Counted from the first letter of the stretch, positions 22,187-33,714 are shown. The stretch is 64,000 bases of DNA from Zerene cesonia (GCF_012273895.1 NC_052113.1:4268195-4332194); one strand, 5' to 3'. Translations and numbers: made by a program. The notes: generated from the letters alone by a model not told the origin.

Positions 22187-23186
22187 NNNNNNNNNNNNNN
22201 NNNNNNNNNNNNNNNNNNNNNNNNNNNNNNNNNNNNNNNNNNNNNNNNNNNNNNNNNNNNNNNNNNNNNNNNNNNNNNNNNNNNNNNNNNNNNNNNNNNN
22301 NNNNNNNNNNNNNNNNNNNNNNNNNNNNNNNNNNNNNNNNNNNNNNNNNNNNNNNNNNNNNNNNNNNNNNNNNNNNNNNNNNNNNNNNNNNNNNNNNNNN
22401 NNNNNNNNNNNNNNNNNNNNNNNNNNNNNNNNNNNNNNNNNNNNNNNNNNNNNNNNNNNNNNNNNNNNNNNNNNNNNNNNNNNNNNNNNNNNNNNNNNNN
22501 NNNNNNNNNNNNNNNNNNNNNNNNNNNNNNNNNNNNNNNNNNNNNNNNNNNNNNNNNNNNNNNNNNNNNNNNNNNNNNNNNNNNNNNNNNNNNNNNNNNN
22601 NNNNNNNNNNNNNNNNNNNNNNNNNNNNNNNNNNNNNNNNNNNNNNNNNNNNNNNNNNNNNNNNNNNNNNNNNNNNNNNNNNNNNNNNNNNNNNNNNNNN
22701 NNNNNNNNNNNNNNNNNNNNNNNNNNNNNNNNNNNNNNNNNNNNNNNNNNNNNNNNNNNNNNNNNNNNNNNNNNNNNNNNNNNNNNNNNNNNNNNNNNNN
22801 NNNNNNNNNNNNNNNNNNNNNNNNNNNNNNNNNNNNNNNNNNNNNNNNNNNNNNNNNNNNNNNNNNNNNNNNNNNNNNNNNNNNNNNNNNNNNNNNNNNN
22901 NNNNNNNNNNNNNNNNNNNNNNNNNNNNNNNNNNNNNNNNNNNNNNNNNNNNNNNNNNNNNNNNNNNNNNNNNNNNNNNNNNNNNNNNNNNNNNNNNNNN
23001 NNNNNNNNNNNNNNNNNNNNNNNNNNNNNNNNNNNNNNNNNNNNNNNNNNNNNNNNNNNNNNNNNNNNNNNNNNNNNNNNNNNNNNNNNNNNNNNNNNNN
23101 NNNNNNNNNNNNNNNNNNNNNNNNNNNNNNNNNNNNNNNNNNNNNNNNNNNNNNNNNNNNNNNNNNNNNNNNNNNNNNNNNNNNNN
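22187..23186. other. assembly gap, 1000 N
   Basis: Exactly 1000 N separate the hairpin satellite from the truncated LINE ORF2. The missing part should include the rest of the reverse transcriptase and the 3' end of the LINE, plus the remainder of the Helitron-like element. Long open frames that cross this run are not real. Confidence 0.95.
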
Positions 23187-24684
23187 CTTTAAAATCATCC
23201 GGGTTTTCCTTCTTTGGGATTGGGCATACTACAGCGTGACGCCATAGTTCAGGAAAGATGTTAGTACGAATCGAAGTGTTAATAATATGTGTTAATATAG
23301 GTAATGTTTTCGGAATAGTTAGGAGAAGCATGTCAAGTGAGATGCCGTCAATACCAACTGCTTGGGATTTTATTTCATTGATCGCTTTGAGTACAATAGT
23401 CTCGTTGACAGTCTGCAGTTCGAAAGTAGCATCACTGTAACGGTGAAACTCGTAAAATGAGAGAGTAGATAAGGGTAATTTGTTAGTCCCGGGAATATTG
23501 AGAAAGTGCGCATTTATCTTGTCAGGATCACTTAAGTGTGTCGACAGCACGCTATTTTTTTTTGGAATAAGCTGAATTTGACTTTTAATGTTCTTCCACA
23601 TCTCTCGAGGTCTTTTAAGATTGCAATTGATAAACGTGTCAAAGTACGCCCGTTTTTCAGACTCTAGAGCAGTTTCTGCGTATTTCTTTAACTCTTTATA
23701 GTACTCCTTGTGTGAATCAAGTTTTGATTTGCGGGCTCTTATGTGAGCTTCGTTGCGGCGTTTCATAATTAACTTCATGTTATACGTTATCCACGGGTAA
23801 TGTTTGTCTTTGATAATGTGCTTTTTCATTGGTGCGTAGAAATCGAACAAAGATATTATATAATTTGATAAAGTGATAACCATGTCATTTACGTTGCCTA
23901 GCCCAAGTATGCTGTCCCAGGCAATATTATCCAAAGAATTTTTAAAAATATTTATATCGATATCCTTCAGCGGTCTGCACATAATTTGCCGAGGTTTAGG
24001 TTTATTTTTCGCAATGTTTAAAACACAGGATATAAAAGCATGTCTGCTGAGAGTCACTATATGATCCACTTTTATTTGCGAGATAGAAGTATTTGCACAG
24101 ATAATATCAATAAGAGTTTCGGAGTTACAAGTGAAGTGTGTAGGCTCAGCTACATATTGCCTTAAGCTGTGTACTTTTAGAAAGTTGTTAATTTTTTTAA
24201 AGTTGGGATGATTATTATTTAGCATGTTAATATTAAAGTCCCCTAATAAAGCAACATAATCACACCACAAAAAAGAGCCCAACGAGTCTGCCAAAGCACT
24301 AAAGAATAGATCAGTATCCATCCAGGGAGGGCGATACGCCGTGCCGAGCACTAAAACCTTACCACGGACTGTTACTTTAAGCCACATTTGTTCAACAGTT
24401 GACACCGGATGGGTCAGAGTGCGAACAGTTAGACCGCGTTTTATATAAAACCCGACCCCCCCGCCGCGGGATCGGATGGAGACTGGGCGCGGTACATGGC
24501 GTAGCTTGTATCCAGGGACAGCCGGTGCACGACCTTCTTCTCCCGAACGTAGCCACGTCTCATTGATGGCCATGATATCAACACAGTGATCTTCCATTGC
24601 AATGATAAACTCATCGTTCTTGTTCCCGAGCGAGCCAGGATTTAGGAGACCTAGTTTTAATTTATTCTTGCAACAGCCTAACAT
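23187..24684 (-). CDS. LINE ORF2: endonuclease and start of reverse transcriptase (partial)
   Basis: The ATG at 24682-24684 starts 499 open codons up to the gap. Residues 1-220 form an apurinic/apyrimidinic-type endonuclease: N15 in LLNPGSLG, E42 in INETWL, Y117 in GTAYRPP, GDFNIN at 148-153, LID at 191-193 and SRH at 213-215. Around 440-499 the reverse transcriptase begins (AVGIDGIS and WRHAVVCPIPKK); its catalytic YADD box falls in the N run. The protein would nick target DNA and copy the element's RNA. The organisation and PHD-type ORF1 point to the jockey/CR1 group. The frame is intact, suggesting a young copy, but the usual Asp of the SDH motif is Arg, which may disable the endonuclease. 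The last base of an upstream stop codon directly precedes this ATG. Confidence 0.9.
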
Positions 24685-25215
24685 TTAGTAAAGAATAATT
24701 GTAAAATAAAGGAAAAATGCTATAAATAATAAATTAAAATGATAATAAACTATATATGATATATTTAAATATAGGGAAAAAACGTATAAAAACATAACTT
24801 TTATGCATATAAGATTATGAAAGTCAGCACTAATTATAAATAGGTATAAATAAATTAAATTGAAAGTTTTAACATTACACATTATTGACAAAAGAGTATT
24901 AGTAAAAATCATATGATAGCCAATTTTAAGATAACTGTAATAATTTACTAATATCGTTAGGCAAGTAGACCTTTTTGTTATAATGTTACCACACAGTATC
25001 ATTAAGAATAAAAAAACGTAACCTATATTAAGATAACACAATAATTTAGCATCGAACAAAGAATTTCCAATTTTGTTTAATTTCACAGGCATATCAAAAA
25101 TAAAAATACAATTTGTTATGTGAGAGAATACAAAGAGATGGCTTTTAACAACTATGCAACTGAGTATTTGCAGACGTATGTTTATAATGAATACATCGAT
25201 AAAACTATTATTCAC
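24685..25215 (-). other. T-rich hydrophobic open frame between LINE ORF1 and ORF2
   Basis: On the minus strand this frame is open for 176 codons. The nominal first codon is GTG, so an ATG-initiated product would start at 25090-25092 and have about 135 residues. It ends with TAA at 24685-24687, immediately followed by the ORF2 ATG. The product would be dominated by Ile, Leu, Phe, Tyr and Cys, with several stretches that could span membranes (for example YVFLFLMILCGNII). No family is recognised. The minus strand is T-rich here, which lowers stop frequency and automatically gives hydrophobic codons, so the frame may be a by-product of an untranslated spacer. The exact junction with ORF2 is what makes it worth noting. 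Confidence 0.3.
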
Positions 25216-25253
25216 ATAGATAACAAAAAGAACCCTAAAGTACTCAAATAGAT

Positions 25254-26007
25254 TTATAAGGTAAAAACCTTATCCAGGTCTTCCTGTGATCGTATGCTTA
25301 TCAGTTTAGATGTTTGATTAAGTCTAGCAAAAATTCGTCCTCCACGCGTCCAAACAAATCGCCAGTGTTTTGAACGCCCTANNNNNNNNNNNNNNNNNNN
25401 NNNNNNNNNNNNNNNNNNNNNNNNNNNNNNNNNNNNNNNNNNNNNNNNNNNNNNNNNNNNNNNNNNNNNNNNNNNNNNNNNNNNNNNNNNNNNNNNNNNN
25501 NNNNNNNNNNTCGTTCAATAATTTTTCTTGTTCAGACTCATTCAGTCGATGTTTTAAAACGTTTATAGTGTCATTAATCTCCTTATTTTGTTGAGATAAA
25601 TTTATACTGCTCTCAGCACAAGAGGCGGACTCGAGCTTCGCCACCCGTTCTTCTATACAAGTAATCTTTGTACCAAAATCGGTTACAAGTGATGACAGCC
25701 TAGACATCTCTGATCTAAAAGATGATAATTCCGTGCGGAGTAACTTTATCTCCTGGGCAAGTGACGGAGTTCCGGAATGAGCAGTGTCTACATCCACAAA
25801 AACATCACCTTCGTCATCTGGCATGCGAGTTTCTGAAGTTTTAGTGGTCGTTTTGCCTTTGCATATTTTACATGCCCATTTCGAATTAATGCGCGCGTCT
25901 GGGCTAAGGCTATTACATTGCTTGTGAAATATCACATTACATTTGTTGCATTTTGCGCCATCTGACGTTGCAAAGAATTTACCACAATTAGTACACTTGT
26001 TAGCCAT
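25254..26007 (-). CDS. LINE ORF1: PHD-like zinc finger and coiled coil (interrupted by N)
   Basis: The ATG at 26005-26007 opens 165 codons before the 129-N run. Residues 5-49 carry C5, C8, C20, C23, H28, C31, C46 and C49, the C4HC3 spacing of a PHD-type finger; residues about 80-165 are rich in heptad-like Leu and charged residues (coiled coil). After the gap the true C-terminus reads RFVWTRGGRIFARLNQTSK, then IRSQEDLDKVF, and stops at 25254-25256. I recognise this C-terminal pattern from ORF1 proteins of lepidopteran non-LTR elements. It is one frame off from the frame obtained by counting the N run as 129 bases, so the gap size is wrong or there is an indel. ORF1 proteins bind the element's RNA. 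Confidence 0.8.
25382..25510. other. assembly gap, 129 N, inside LINE ORF1
   Basis: A non-round N run, so probably an estimated size. To keep ORF1 in frame the true length would need to leave remainder 2 on division by three; 129 leaves 0. Confidence 0.95.
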
Positions 26008-26546
26008 CTCAAGCTGTAAAGTTAATCAATAATATTTTTATAAAACGGCACTAGATGGCAGCAATCACAAATTTCAACTGATATCGTCAATGTTAAAATA
26101 AATTGATGAGACGAAGAGTATTTCTGTTTACATAAAAATAAAAAACTTGAGTTGTTGCACTCTTATTTAAAACATTATTATGAATAATGAAAGGGGTAAC
26201 TTATTAGTTCAAGGATTAAATTGCAAACCGTTGCGATTCACCTCAGTGGGTACTTTAAGAAACAGCTGATGATCAGCTGTTATTATGTTTACGATTTTCA
26301 CACTGAAACCTGATCAGCCACTGTAGATAACACTGTATGTTACAGAAACACGGTATATTCACTTAATTTAGCACTTATTACACAGTTCAAACAAATTATT
26401 ACTATTTTATGGGGAATTTAACTAACTCACAACCGGCGGTGGTCGCAACGTCAACGTCAACCCAATAATTTTCAGACATTTATTAAAACAATAACCCTTT
26501 ATGATTTTGCAAGTCGTGTGAGAGCGTCTTTTATGCTGAAATGAGA
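26008..26546 (-). mobile_element. probable 5' untranslated region of the LINE
   Basis: This lies upstream of ORF1 in the element's direction and has no long open frame. A GC-richer block near 26425-26465 (GCGACCACCGCCGGTTGTGA in element sense) and a TCAGTGTGAAAATCG block near 26290-26310 could be part of an internal promoter, but the 5' boundary is not identifiable and may lie in the gap at 26547. Confidence 0.4.
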
Positions 26547-27546
26547 NNNNNNNNNNNNNNNNNNNNNNNNNNNNNNNNNNNNNNNNNNNNNNNNNNNNNN
26601 NNNNNNNNNNNNNNNNNNNNNNNNNNNNNNNNNNNNNNNNNNNNNNNNNNNNNNNNNNNNNNNNNNNNNNNNNNNNNNNNNNNNNNNNNNNNNNNNNNNN
26701 NNNNNNNNNNNNNNNNNNNNNNNNNNNNNNNNNNNNNNNNNNNNNNNNNNNNNNNNNNNNNNNNNNNNNNNNNNNNNNNNNNNNNNNNNNNNNNNNNNNN
26801 NNNNNNNNNNNNNNNNNNNNNNNNNNNNNNNNNNNNNNNNNNNNNNNNNNNNNNNNNNNNNNNNNNNNNNNNNNNNNNNNNNNNNNNNNNNNNNNNNNNN
26901 NNNNNNNNNNNNNNNNNNNNNNNNNNNNNNNNNNNNNNNNNNNNNNNNNNNNNNNNNNNNNNNNNNNNNNNNNNNNNNNNNNNNNNNNNNNNNNNNNNNN
27001 NNNNNNNNNNNNNNNNNNNNNNNNNNNNNNNNNNNNNNNNNNNNNNNNNNNNNNNNNNNNNNNNNNNNNNNNNNNNNNNNNNNNNNNNNNNNNNNNNNNN
27101 NNNNNNNNNNNNNNNNNNNNNNNNNNNNNNNNNNNNNNNNNNNNNNNNNNNNNNNNNNNNNNNNNNNNNNNNNNNNNNNNNNNNNNNNNNNNNNNNNNNN
27201 NNNNNNNNNNNNNNNNNNNNNNNNNNNNNNNNNNNNNNNNNNNNNNNNNNNNNNNNNNNNNNNNNNNNNNNNNNNNNNNNNNNNNNNNNNNNNNNNNNNN
27301 NNNNNNNNNNNNNNNNNNNNNNNNNNNNNNNNNNNNNNNNNNNNNNNNNNNNNNNNNNNNNNNNNNNNNNNNNNNNNNNNNNNNNNNNNNNNNNNNNNNN
27401 NNNNNNNNNNNNNNNNNNNNNNNNNNNNNNNNNNNNNNNNNNNNNNNNNNNNNNNNNNNNNNNNNNNNNNNNNNNNNNNNNNNNNNNNNNNNNNNNNNNN
27501 NNNNNNNNNNNNNNNNNNNNNNNNNNNNNNNNNNNNNNNNNNNNNN
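26547..27546. other. assembly gap, 1000 N
   Basis: Exactly 1000 N, a placeholder. Apparent open frames spanning it are artefacts. Confidence 0.95.
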
Positions 27547-27996
27547 CCACTTTTCGCCCGGTTTCCGAGAAAAGCGATGTCAGTCAGTCAGTGGGTGTGT
27601 AGCTTTATATAGTATAATATATAATCCCAACAATTTAGCATCCCTAGAATCATGTCTCTCGTACGTCGAAAAATAATTATTTTTTTATACAATTACCTAA
27701 ACCTCACGTTTAAACTGTTTTCTTGACTGGCATCCTAATTACCAAGATAGCTTGAGCTTTCCATACGTAATCTTGAGGGATTTGTTAGACCGCGCGGGTC
27801 ATACGAAATGTGAAAACATTTTAAACGAATGTTTCTACGGAATAGCATCTCAAAACGTTCATATTATGTGGGATTGTGAAATACGTAGTATAACTTTAAT
27901 CCGTAAAAAGAATCGTATATTCATATTATACGAGTAATTATCGATCGATACTTAATTATTTATCAACATTGATTTTTTATTGTAATACAATAAATA
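27547..27996. other. sequence after gap, no gene seen
   Basis: The first 55 bases contain GTCAGTCAGTCAGT, the same motif seen right of the gap at 11012, so a repeat end is likely there. A 61-codon frame at 27752-27937 has no recognisable motif. Confidence 0.35.
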
Positions 27997-28208
27997 AGTG
28001 AAGTCTCGTGTCTCCTAGTGGGGCATGGGGTAGATGATATACGTTTGTTTAAGTGATCGATTCTCTTAATGGACAAGTAAGTGATCAGCCTTTTGTGTCC
28101 TGCCAGACCAAGACATTTTTTTTATTGTTAGTCCCTAGCGGGGACTAGGGTCTTATTAACTAGGGACTAACTAGGGACTAGGAATTGAATCCAGGACACT
28201 TCGGATCT
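27997..28208 (-). mobile_element. tRNA-derived SINE, family 2, rearranged head
   Basis: The body matches the copy at 19011 (GTGGGGCATGGGGTAGATGA, AGTGATCGATTCTC, TGATCAGCCTTTTGTGTCC), and GGAATTGAATCCAGGAC is the B-box region. Between them, 28129-28180 has been expanded into inverted and direct copies of TAGGGACTA. The A-box part beyond about 28208 is lost. Confidence 0.7.
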
Positions 28209-28762
28209 ATTATCTATAAAAACTGTGTCAAAAAGGCGGTTTGTTTTGGAAGATAATGTTATATTTAAAAAACAAATGCTTTTTCAAAATAAAATCTTTG
28301 CATTAACATAAAACCTCCTTTCATATATTAGAAAGCGTTCCATATCACAAGTACCTTTTGCGCGAAACATCGCGAGGAGTTATAAATAAATACTGTATGG
28401 ATCTATATTCTATTCAGACAACATTTGGGGCGATGAACACGGCTGATTGCTTCTTGATTGCCCCGTCTTTCCATGCTACTATTATCCGCAGCTACTCACC
28501 CCACCGAGATTAATGAGCTATCGTTTGGAAGATACTCCGCACATCCAATTGTTTCATGATTGCCTGGTACAATGAATAACATTGTGGATTATTAATTAAA
28601 GTGAACGTTGTAAATGATATGTAAATCCGTATATTATAATTGTGAAAAACTTTTGTTACGAATATCTTGAAAGATGCCTATGTTGTCAACTATCCTTCAA
28701 AGGATGTAGTCGGTTGATAAATATAAGTATCCGGAATATCTATACGAGATAATCTATATATA
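28209..28762. other. no gene supported; GC-richer island at 28397-28513
   Basis: The island contains an ATG-initiated 38-codon frame (28397-28513) reading GAMNTADCFLIAPSF in its middle. No homology is recognised and chance cannot be excluded. Confidence 0.3.
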
Positions 28763-28941
28763 TCTTATAGATAAAATTCTCGTGTCACAATGTTAGTTAC
28801 CGTACTCCTCTGAAACGTCTGGACCGATTCTCAGGATATTTTGTGTGCATATCGGGTAAGTTTGAGAATCGGCCAACATCTATTTTTCATACCCCTAAAT
28901 GTAAGTAAGTAAGGCAGAACAGCGTTTGCCGGGTCAGGTAG
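28763..28941 (+). mobile_element. Helitron-like element, family B
   Basis: It starts TCTTATAGATAAAATTCTCG and runs through GTCACAATGTTAGTTACC and CAACATCTATTTTTCATAC to GCGTTTGCCGGGTCAGGTAG, where GTAG replaces the expected CTAG. It is the reverse orientation of the copy at 12895. Confidence 0.7.
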
Positions 28942-31125
28942 TATTTATAATAAAAGCATTATTACGCTTTCGAAAGAGCAAATCAGTAGTATAACAACAC
29001 ATGATTGTGTATTATGGAGATCTGTATTGAAAAATAGATATCTATTGTTTGATGCTTCATTATTTATAGAGAATCAGTTTTTGAACTAATCATAAGACAA
29101 TTTTGTTGAAGGTTATAGTGTAGGAGTTTGCACGTGTGTGATTGCACATCTCTATAGTGCCTATGATTTATTTTTTCGAGGCCTTGATTTTTGTTGATGT
29201 TGTTCTTAAAAAGGTGCCTGTTAATAATAATATAATAATAATATTTTTATTTTCAGATATTCATCCATATTTAATGGTAGGTTAATTTTAATAATTCAAG
29301 TAAATGAATATATAGTACATCGAAGGTTATAATTTAATTTAATACAATCATATTATATGCTCTGATGTTCTTAATACAGGTAATATTTAGAGGCACTCAG
29401 AAGACATGGAAATATCTTCGCAAATATCTTTAATGTTGTGAAATTTTAATCTCTTAAATTATCACATTGATAATGTCGGGAATTTTGAAATTTGTCTTTG
29501 TGTTTAAATTGCTTTTGTTTTATAACCTACCGTTACAAAGAATGTCCGGAAATATTTTCCACTCTGAAATATTAAATTATATTCAATATATATTATGTTT
29601 TATAATATGTGGTAGGTGTATACCTACTAATAATAATATTTTAAATTATTTCATTCAATACGCGAAGAATATCAGAAAATTGAGTACCAGTTTTTGCAAT
29701 AAAGAACGCGTTTAACTATCTTCGAGTTCCTGAGTTTTCTTAAGTTTTAAGTGATAGCTGTCGGTCGTATCCAAAGTTATAAGTGGCAAACTAAATTCAT
29801 AACACAACTGTGCAAGTGACAATAATCTGAACCGAAACTTTTGTTGAGATTTTTATTAAAACCAGCATGGCAGTTTATATTACGTACTGGCCGGCAGTTG
29901 CGACAATAAAGTGAGAATACAGTTATATAAATGAACTTTTTCACGATTTGTTGTTACTATTTCCGCTCTAGCTATTAAAAAACACATTGTTATTTACGGA
30001 CCATATAGATCAGTTTGGTATAATAATCGCTGCAACTGCGGAGAAGTCATATTGTTTTTAAATTTTTACATTTTCTCTTTAAAATGCTATAAAAATGTTG
30101 ACTATTTTCTGCAAGACCAATAAGACCAAAACAAAGATACGCTATTTCTTATAAAAAAAAGAAAACCCTATGGGATTTCATAAAATACTTATGTATCTTA
30201 ATTTACGCAGTGTTTTTAACCAATTTGTCTCACAAACTCACCACTCCTTTTTCCAATTCTCTATTCTATTGTTCTTTCAGGTGTATTGTTCGATTAAATA
30301 CCTTAACTTTTAATCAAACATCAATTCTTTCGTTCTAAATATAGAGGGTTCACTATCCACACTAATTCTAGTATTATAACTGAGTCTTTTAATAAACTAA
30401 AAAAAAATTAAAGTATAGAATGTAGATAACAATATCTATTCTTATTCACTATCAACGAAATTGAATGCTTACAGTTAGATTAACGTTAGACTTTGCCACG
30501 AATATAAAACATCTTTCTATTGGGAATAACGGGGCCTAATCCACCCCATTAAAATTTTAAGTGTCCTCAGATCCTTCGATTATAACTCATATCTCGAATT
30601 CAAATTAAAGAGCTCGTAATAATTTGATATAACGACGAGCAATTATGGTCATTCTATAAAAGCTCCTTATATTGGTAAATGCGGTTATTTAAATTTGGAA
30701 AGAAAAAGGGATTTATATTATGTTATGTAATCGATATCATCACAGAATTTGTATTTTAATTGTGAAACATTAAACAATAACTCGTTAGAAGCCATTTGTT
30801 TCACAATCTCCTTTAAGAGATTCCGAAGAATACCACTAGGAATCTTGGAACTAAACCAAAAGTGTATCTGGTTAATATTTAAAACGTTCCTCCGTAAATT
30901 TAAACGTCATATTGCTGAAGGAAATTTCCGGAAGGTAAACATGAACAGAAAATGTTTACTATTAATTTTCAAATGGAGGAAGGCATGAGTAGCAATACAT
31001 ATTAATATCTACCTTGTGTTTGCATTCATGCATAATTTCTATAGAAATAATAAGGGAATCTATTCCAATATCTAGATGGTTTACCAATCCTAATAATAAG
31101 ATAGTAGTTTTTAATATCTAAAGAA
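28942..31125. other. AT-rich stretch, no gene seen
   Basis: Open frames of about 80 codons at 29467-29715 and 30749-30988 have AT-driven composition and no motif. No repeat family was recognised. Confidence 0.4.
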
Positions 31126-31304
31126 GAGCGTAGAACCGTGGGCTCTTGGCTTCGATTACCGGTGAGATTTTTGTCTTCTATGTCTTTCCAGACAGAGACA
31201 TTTTTTTTTAAGATCTCACCTGCTGGTCCATAAAGATAATCGATCAGTGAACAGATTATGTGGCCCATACCCCACTAGGGGACACGAAGTCCCGATTTAT
31301 GACA
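31126..31304 (+). mobile_element. tRNA-derived SINE, family 2, head truncated
   Basis: From GAGCGTAGAACCG through TTCGATTACCGGTG (B-box region), CCAGACAGAGACATTTTT, TAATCGATCAGTGAACAGAT and CCCATACCCCACTAGGGG to CGAAGTCCCG, it follows the 19011 copy in order. The A-box half of the head is missing. Confidence 0.75.
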
Positions 31305-32569
31305 CATCTGCAGTCCAGCATCTTTTGTGTGAAGACTTTTGTGTCATTACAAACATACTTATCTATATACATATCTCTCCTCTTTAAAATATTAGTGTAG
31401 ACAATGAAACTTTTATCTTAATCTTAATTGATCGAGCGGTCACTGCAGGAAATTACAATAACTTTACCCATTACTTCCCCGAAGGTCTATTCACTTCATA
31501 AATATGAAATGATCAACAGCGAACCACGACTTTTTCATAACAGTTTTATATAAACACTACGATGTGATCTATGGATTTGTTTAATGAACATTAATTTTTA
31601 TGATAACGAACTCAAATATTTTTAGTTACTAATCTATGTTCTTAAACGTTTATATAATGAGAATACTTATATTGAATGAAAATGTGTATATTATGATAAA
31701 GAAATAGGTACATTATATGTATATAATTATAGAACTCATAATATATAGATTGGCTGTTATTAACCTCTTTTTACAGAACTTTGATACAATTGGACTGTCT
31801 GAAGCTAGTGGATTAAGTTATATAATTATACATTTATATTAATAAACTTACCTATTTAAAAGCAATATTAAAACCAAGATTGTTCATTACATCATAAACA
31901 TTTACCTAAAAGTGTGATTAAGGTTTTAAAACTTGGAACTAAATCCACCAGTTAAAGCCACCTGAAGCGTAAACCGTTGGCACCACTCGTAAAATGTTTA
32001 AATAACAACTTTATTTTTCAGTTCACTTCGACAAGAAGAATAAAGTTATGAAAATAAAGTTTTATGTGCGATGTCGTGGTCTCGTAAAATCGTGGTCGAG
32101 TTTAGCAATAATCTTTCTTATTGCTATCACATTTGTTAATATAATTCTTACCTTGAATATGTTTAGTAAAATAAATTTGGTTTATCCATAATTTTATGAT
32201 CCGAATATTAAATGGCAATTAGTTTAGCAAGGACCTAATAGATTATATGCATCAGTTAATATTTTGTAGCTGTAGCAAGTATATAAAGTTGGCTGAGTTG
32301 GTTGGTGAATGATTTTGTTTTTTTTTTTAATTATTTGTATTTTTTAATTTATAAGCTGTTACTTTCTGCAATAAAATAATGTAACATCGTTTTATCAGTA
32401 TTTAATGTGTTAATGTCGTTTTTTGACTTTGAACTTATCAAGTTAAAAATAATATAATTTCCAAGAATAGTTTGTTCCTGATGATAAACGACTTTCCCCG
32501 GTGCGATCTCGTCAAATTCATTTAGAAGCGTACTCAACTCGCACTGTAGTGTAAATAACTTTTTTTTAT
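31305..32569. other. AT-rich stretch, no gene seen
   Basis: Nothing was recognised on either strand. Confidence 0.4.
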
Positions 32570-32785
32570 GTCATAGTCGACAATGGAGCTGGTGGGATGC
32601 CTGATGGTAAGCGCTACCACCGCCCATGAACATTTGGAGAGGCGTAAGGTCAATTGCAGACCTTTCGCCTCTACAAATGTATTGTCGACTTTAATTGGGA
32701 AGGGATTAGGAAAGGATTGATGAGAGGAATAAAGGAAAGGACTGGGAAGGGTAAAGAAAAGGATATGGGCCTCCTATAACTAACA
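32570..32785 (-). repeat. interspersed repeat, 3' modules (GTGGGAGTCGAGC family)
   Basis: In the minus sense it has the pyrimidine-rich CTTTCC modules, then CCGCCCATGAACATT as its complement, CATCAGGCATCCCACC and similar. The same order appears at 56612-56756 in the plus sense. The header module is absent. Confidence 0.6.
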
Positions 32786-33507
32786 CTAATACTAGTATAG
32801 TATTATGTTATCTGTTGTAATACTAATCTTATAAAGAATAATATCTATAAATGTAATTAGTCTTCTCGTTAAACACCTCGGGCATCGCGAATTGCAAAAG
32901 TTTGGGAAGTTCAGTGTAAATGCAATTCTATTTGACTTCAGTGGGCTCAGGGCGAGTTAACATTATTCCGTTCTCACTAACGAGAAAGAGTTACAGTTGG
33001 TACAGCGTATTTTACATTGCTACTGGTTTAATATCACAGGTATCTAATTAATTTTAATTTCATTTCCTCTTAATTAAAACTCTGCCGGCTAAACACTGAC
33101 TCTCGCTAATTATGCGAAGAAAATATTTGCAGGTGTCAAGAGCATGATCTTATAATAAGGACAATAAAAAATAAAGCAAATAAAACTTTAAAAAGTTACA
33201 TATTTTAGTGCGTTTGTAAAGTATTTTGTCTGTACATAACATATTTCGTCACGTAGAAACCCTCTGAGTTTCAGTACGTGACTGGAACAGAAATATTGCT
33301 TCAATATTTTTACTTACAGCTATTTATTAAAAATTTCCCAAATCTTTACACGGACACGCGTTAAATCTATTTAAAAGGGAGATATATGTCATGGTATTAA
33401 AAAACATATCATCTTATAATCACAACACATAAAGATGTGTTACAAAGGTTACATCAACATTTTTGTAATTTTTTAAATATATAAAAACGTTAAACCTTTC
33501 TAAAATT
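32786..33507. other. AT-rich stretch, no gene seen
   Basis: Nothing was recognised apart from normal AT-rich sequence. Confidence 0.4.
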
Positions 33508-33520
33508 ATGAATTTTAGTT

Positions 33521-33714
33521 CTTCTCCTTCCTTGTCGTATCACTCTTGACAGAGCGGTCGTGGTCATCATGAGGTATCAGGGGCAGATGCAACCCGCTTC
33601 ACAATGTTCCGCCATCTTTCCCTGTTTCCCGTCATCCGGCTGCATTCGTTCAGCGCACCGCCAACAGCAGCCTTAATCTGATCCGTCCACCGCATGGGTG
33701 AACGTCCGCGACTG
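33521..33714 (-). mobile_element. 5'-truncated RTE-type LINE with 13-bp target duplication
   Basis: On the minus strand the fragment encodes about 48 intact codons, beginning SRGRSPMRWTDQIKAAVGG and continuing LNECSRMTGNRERWRNIVKR to a stop at 33567-33569. The RSP-x-RWTD-x-I...R-x-x-WR pattern is typical of the C-terminus of RTE-like endonuclease-reverse transcriptases. About 45 bases of 3' tail follow. The sequence ATGAATTTTAGTT is present perfectly on both sides (33508-33520 and 33715-33727), so both ends of the insertion are known. It is a recent dead-on-arrival copy. Confidence 0.85.
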
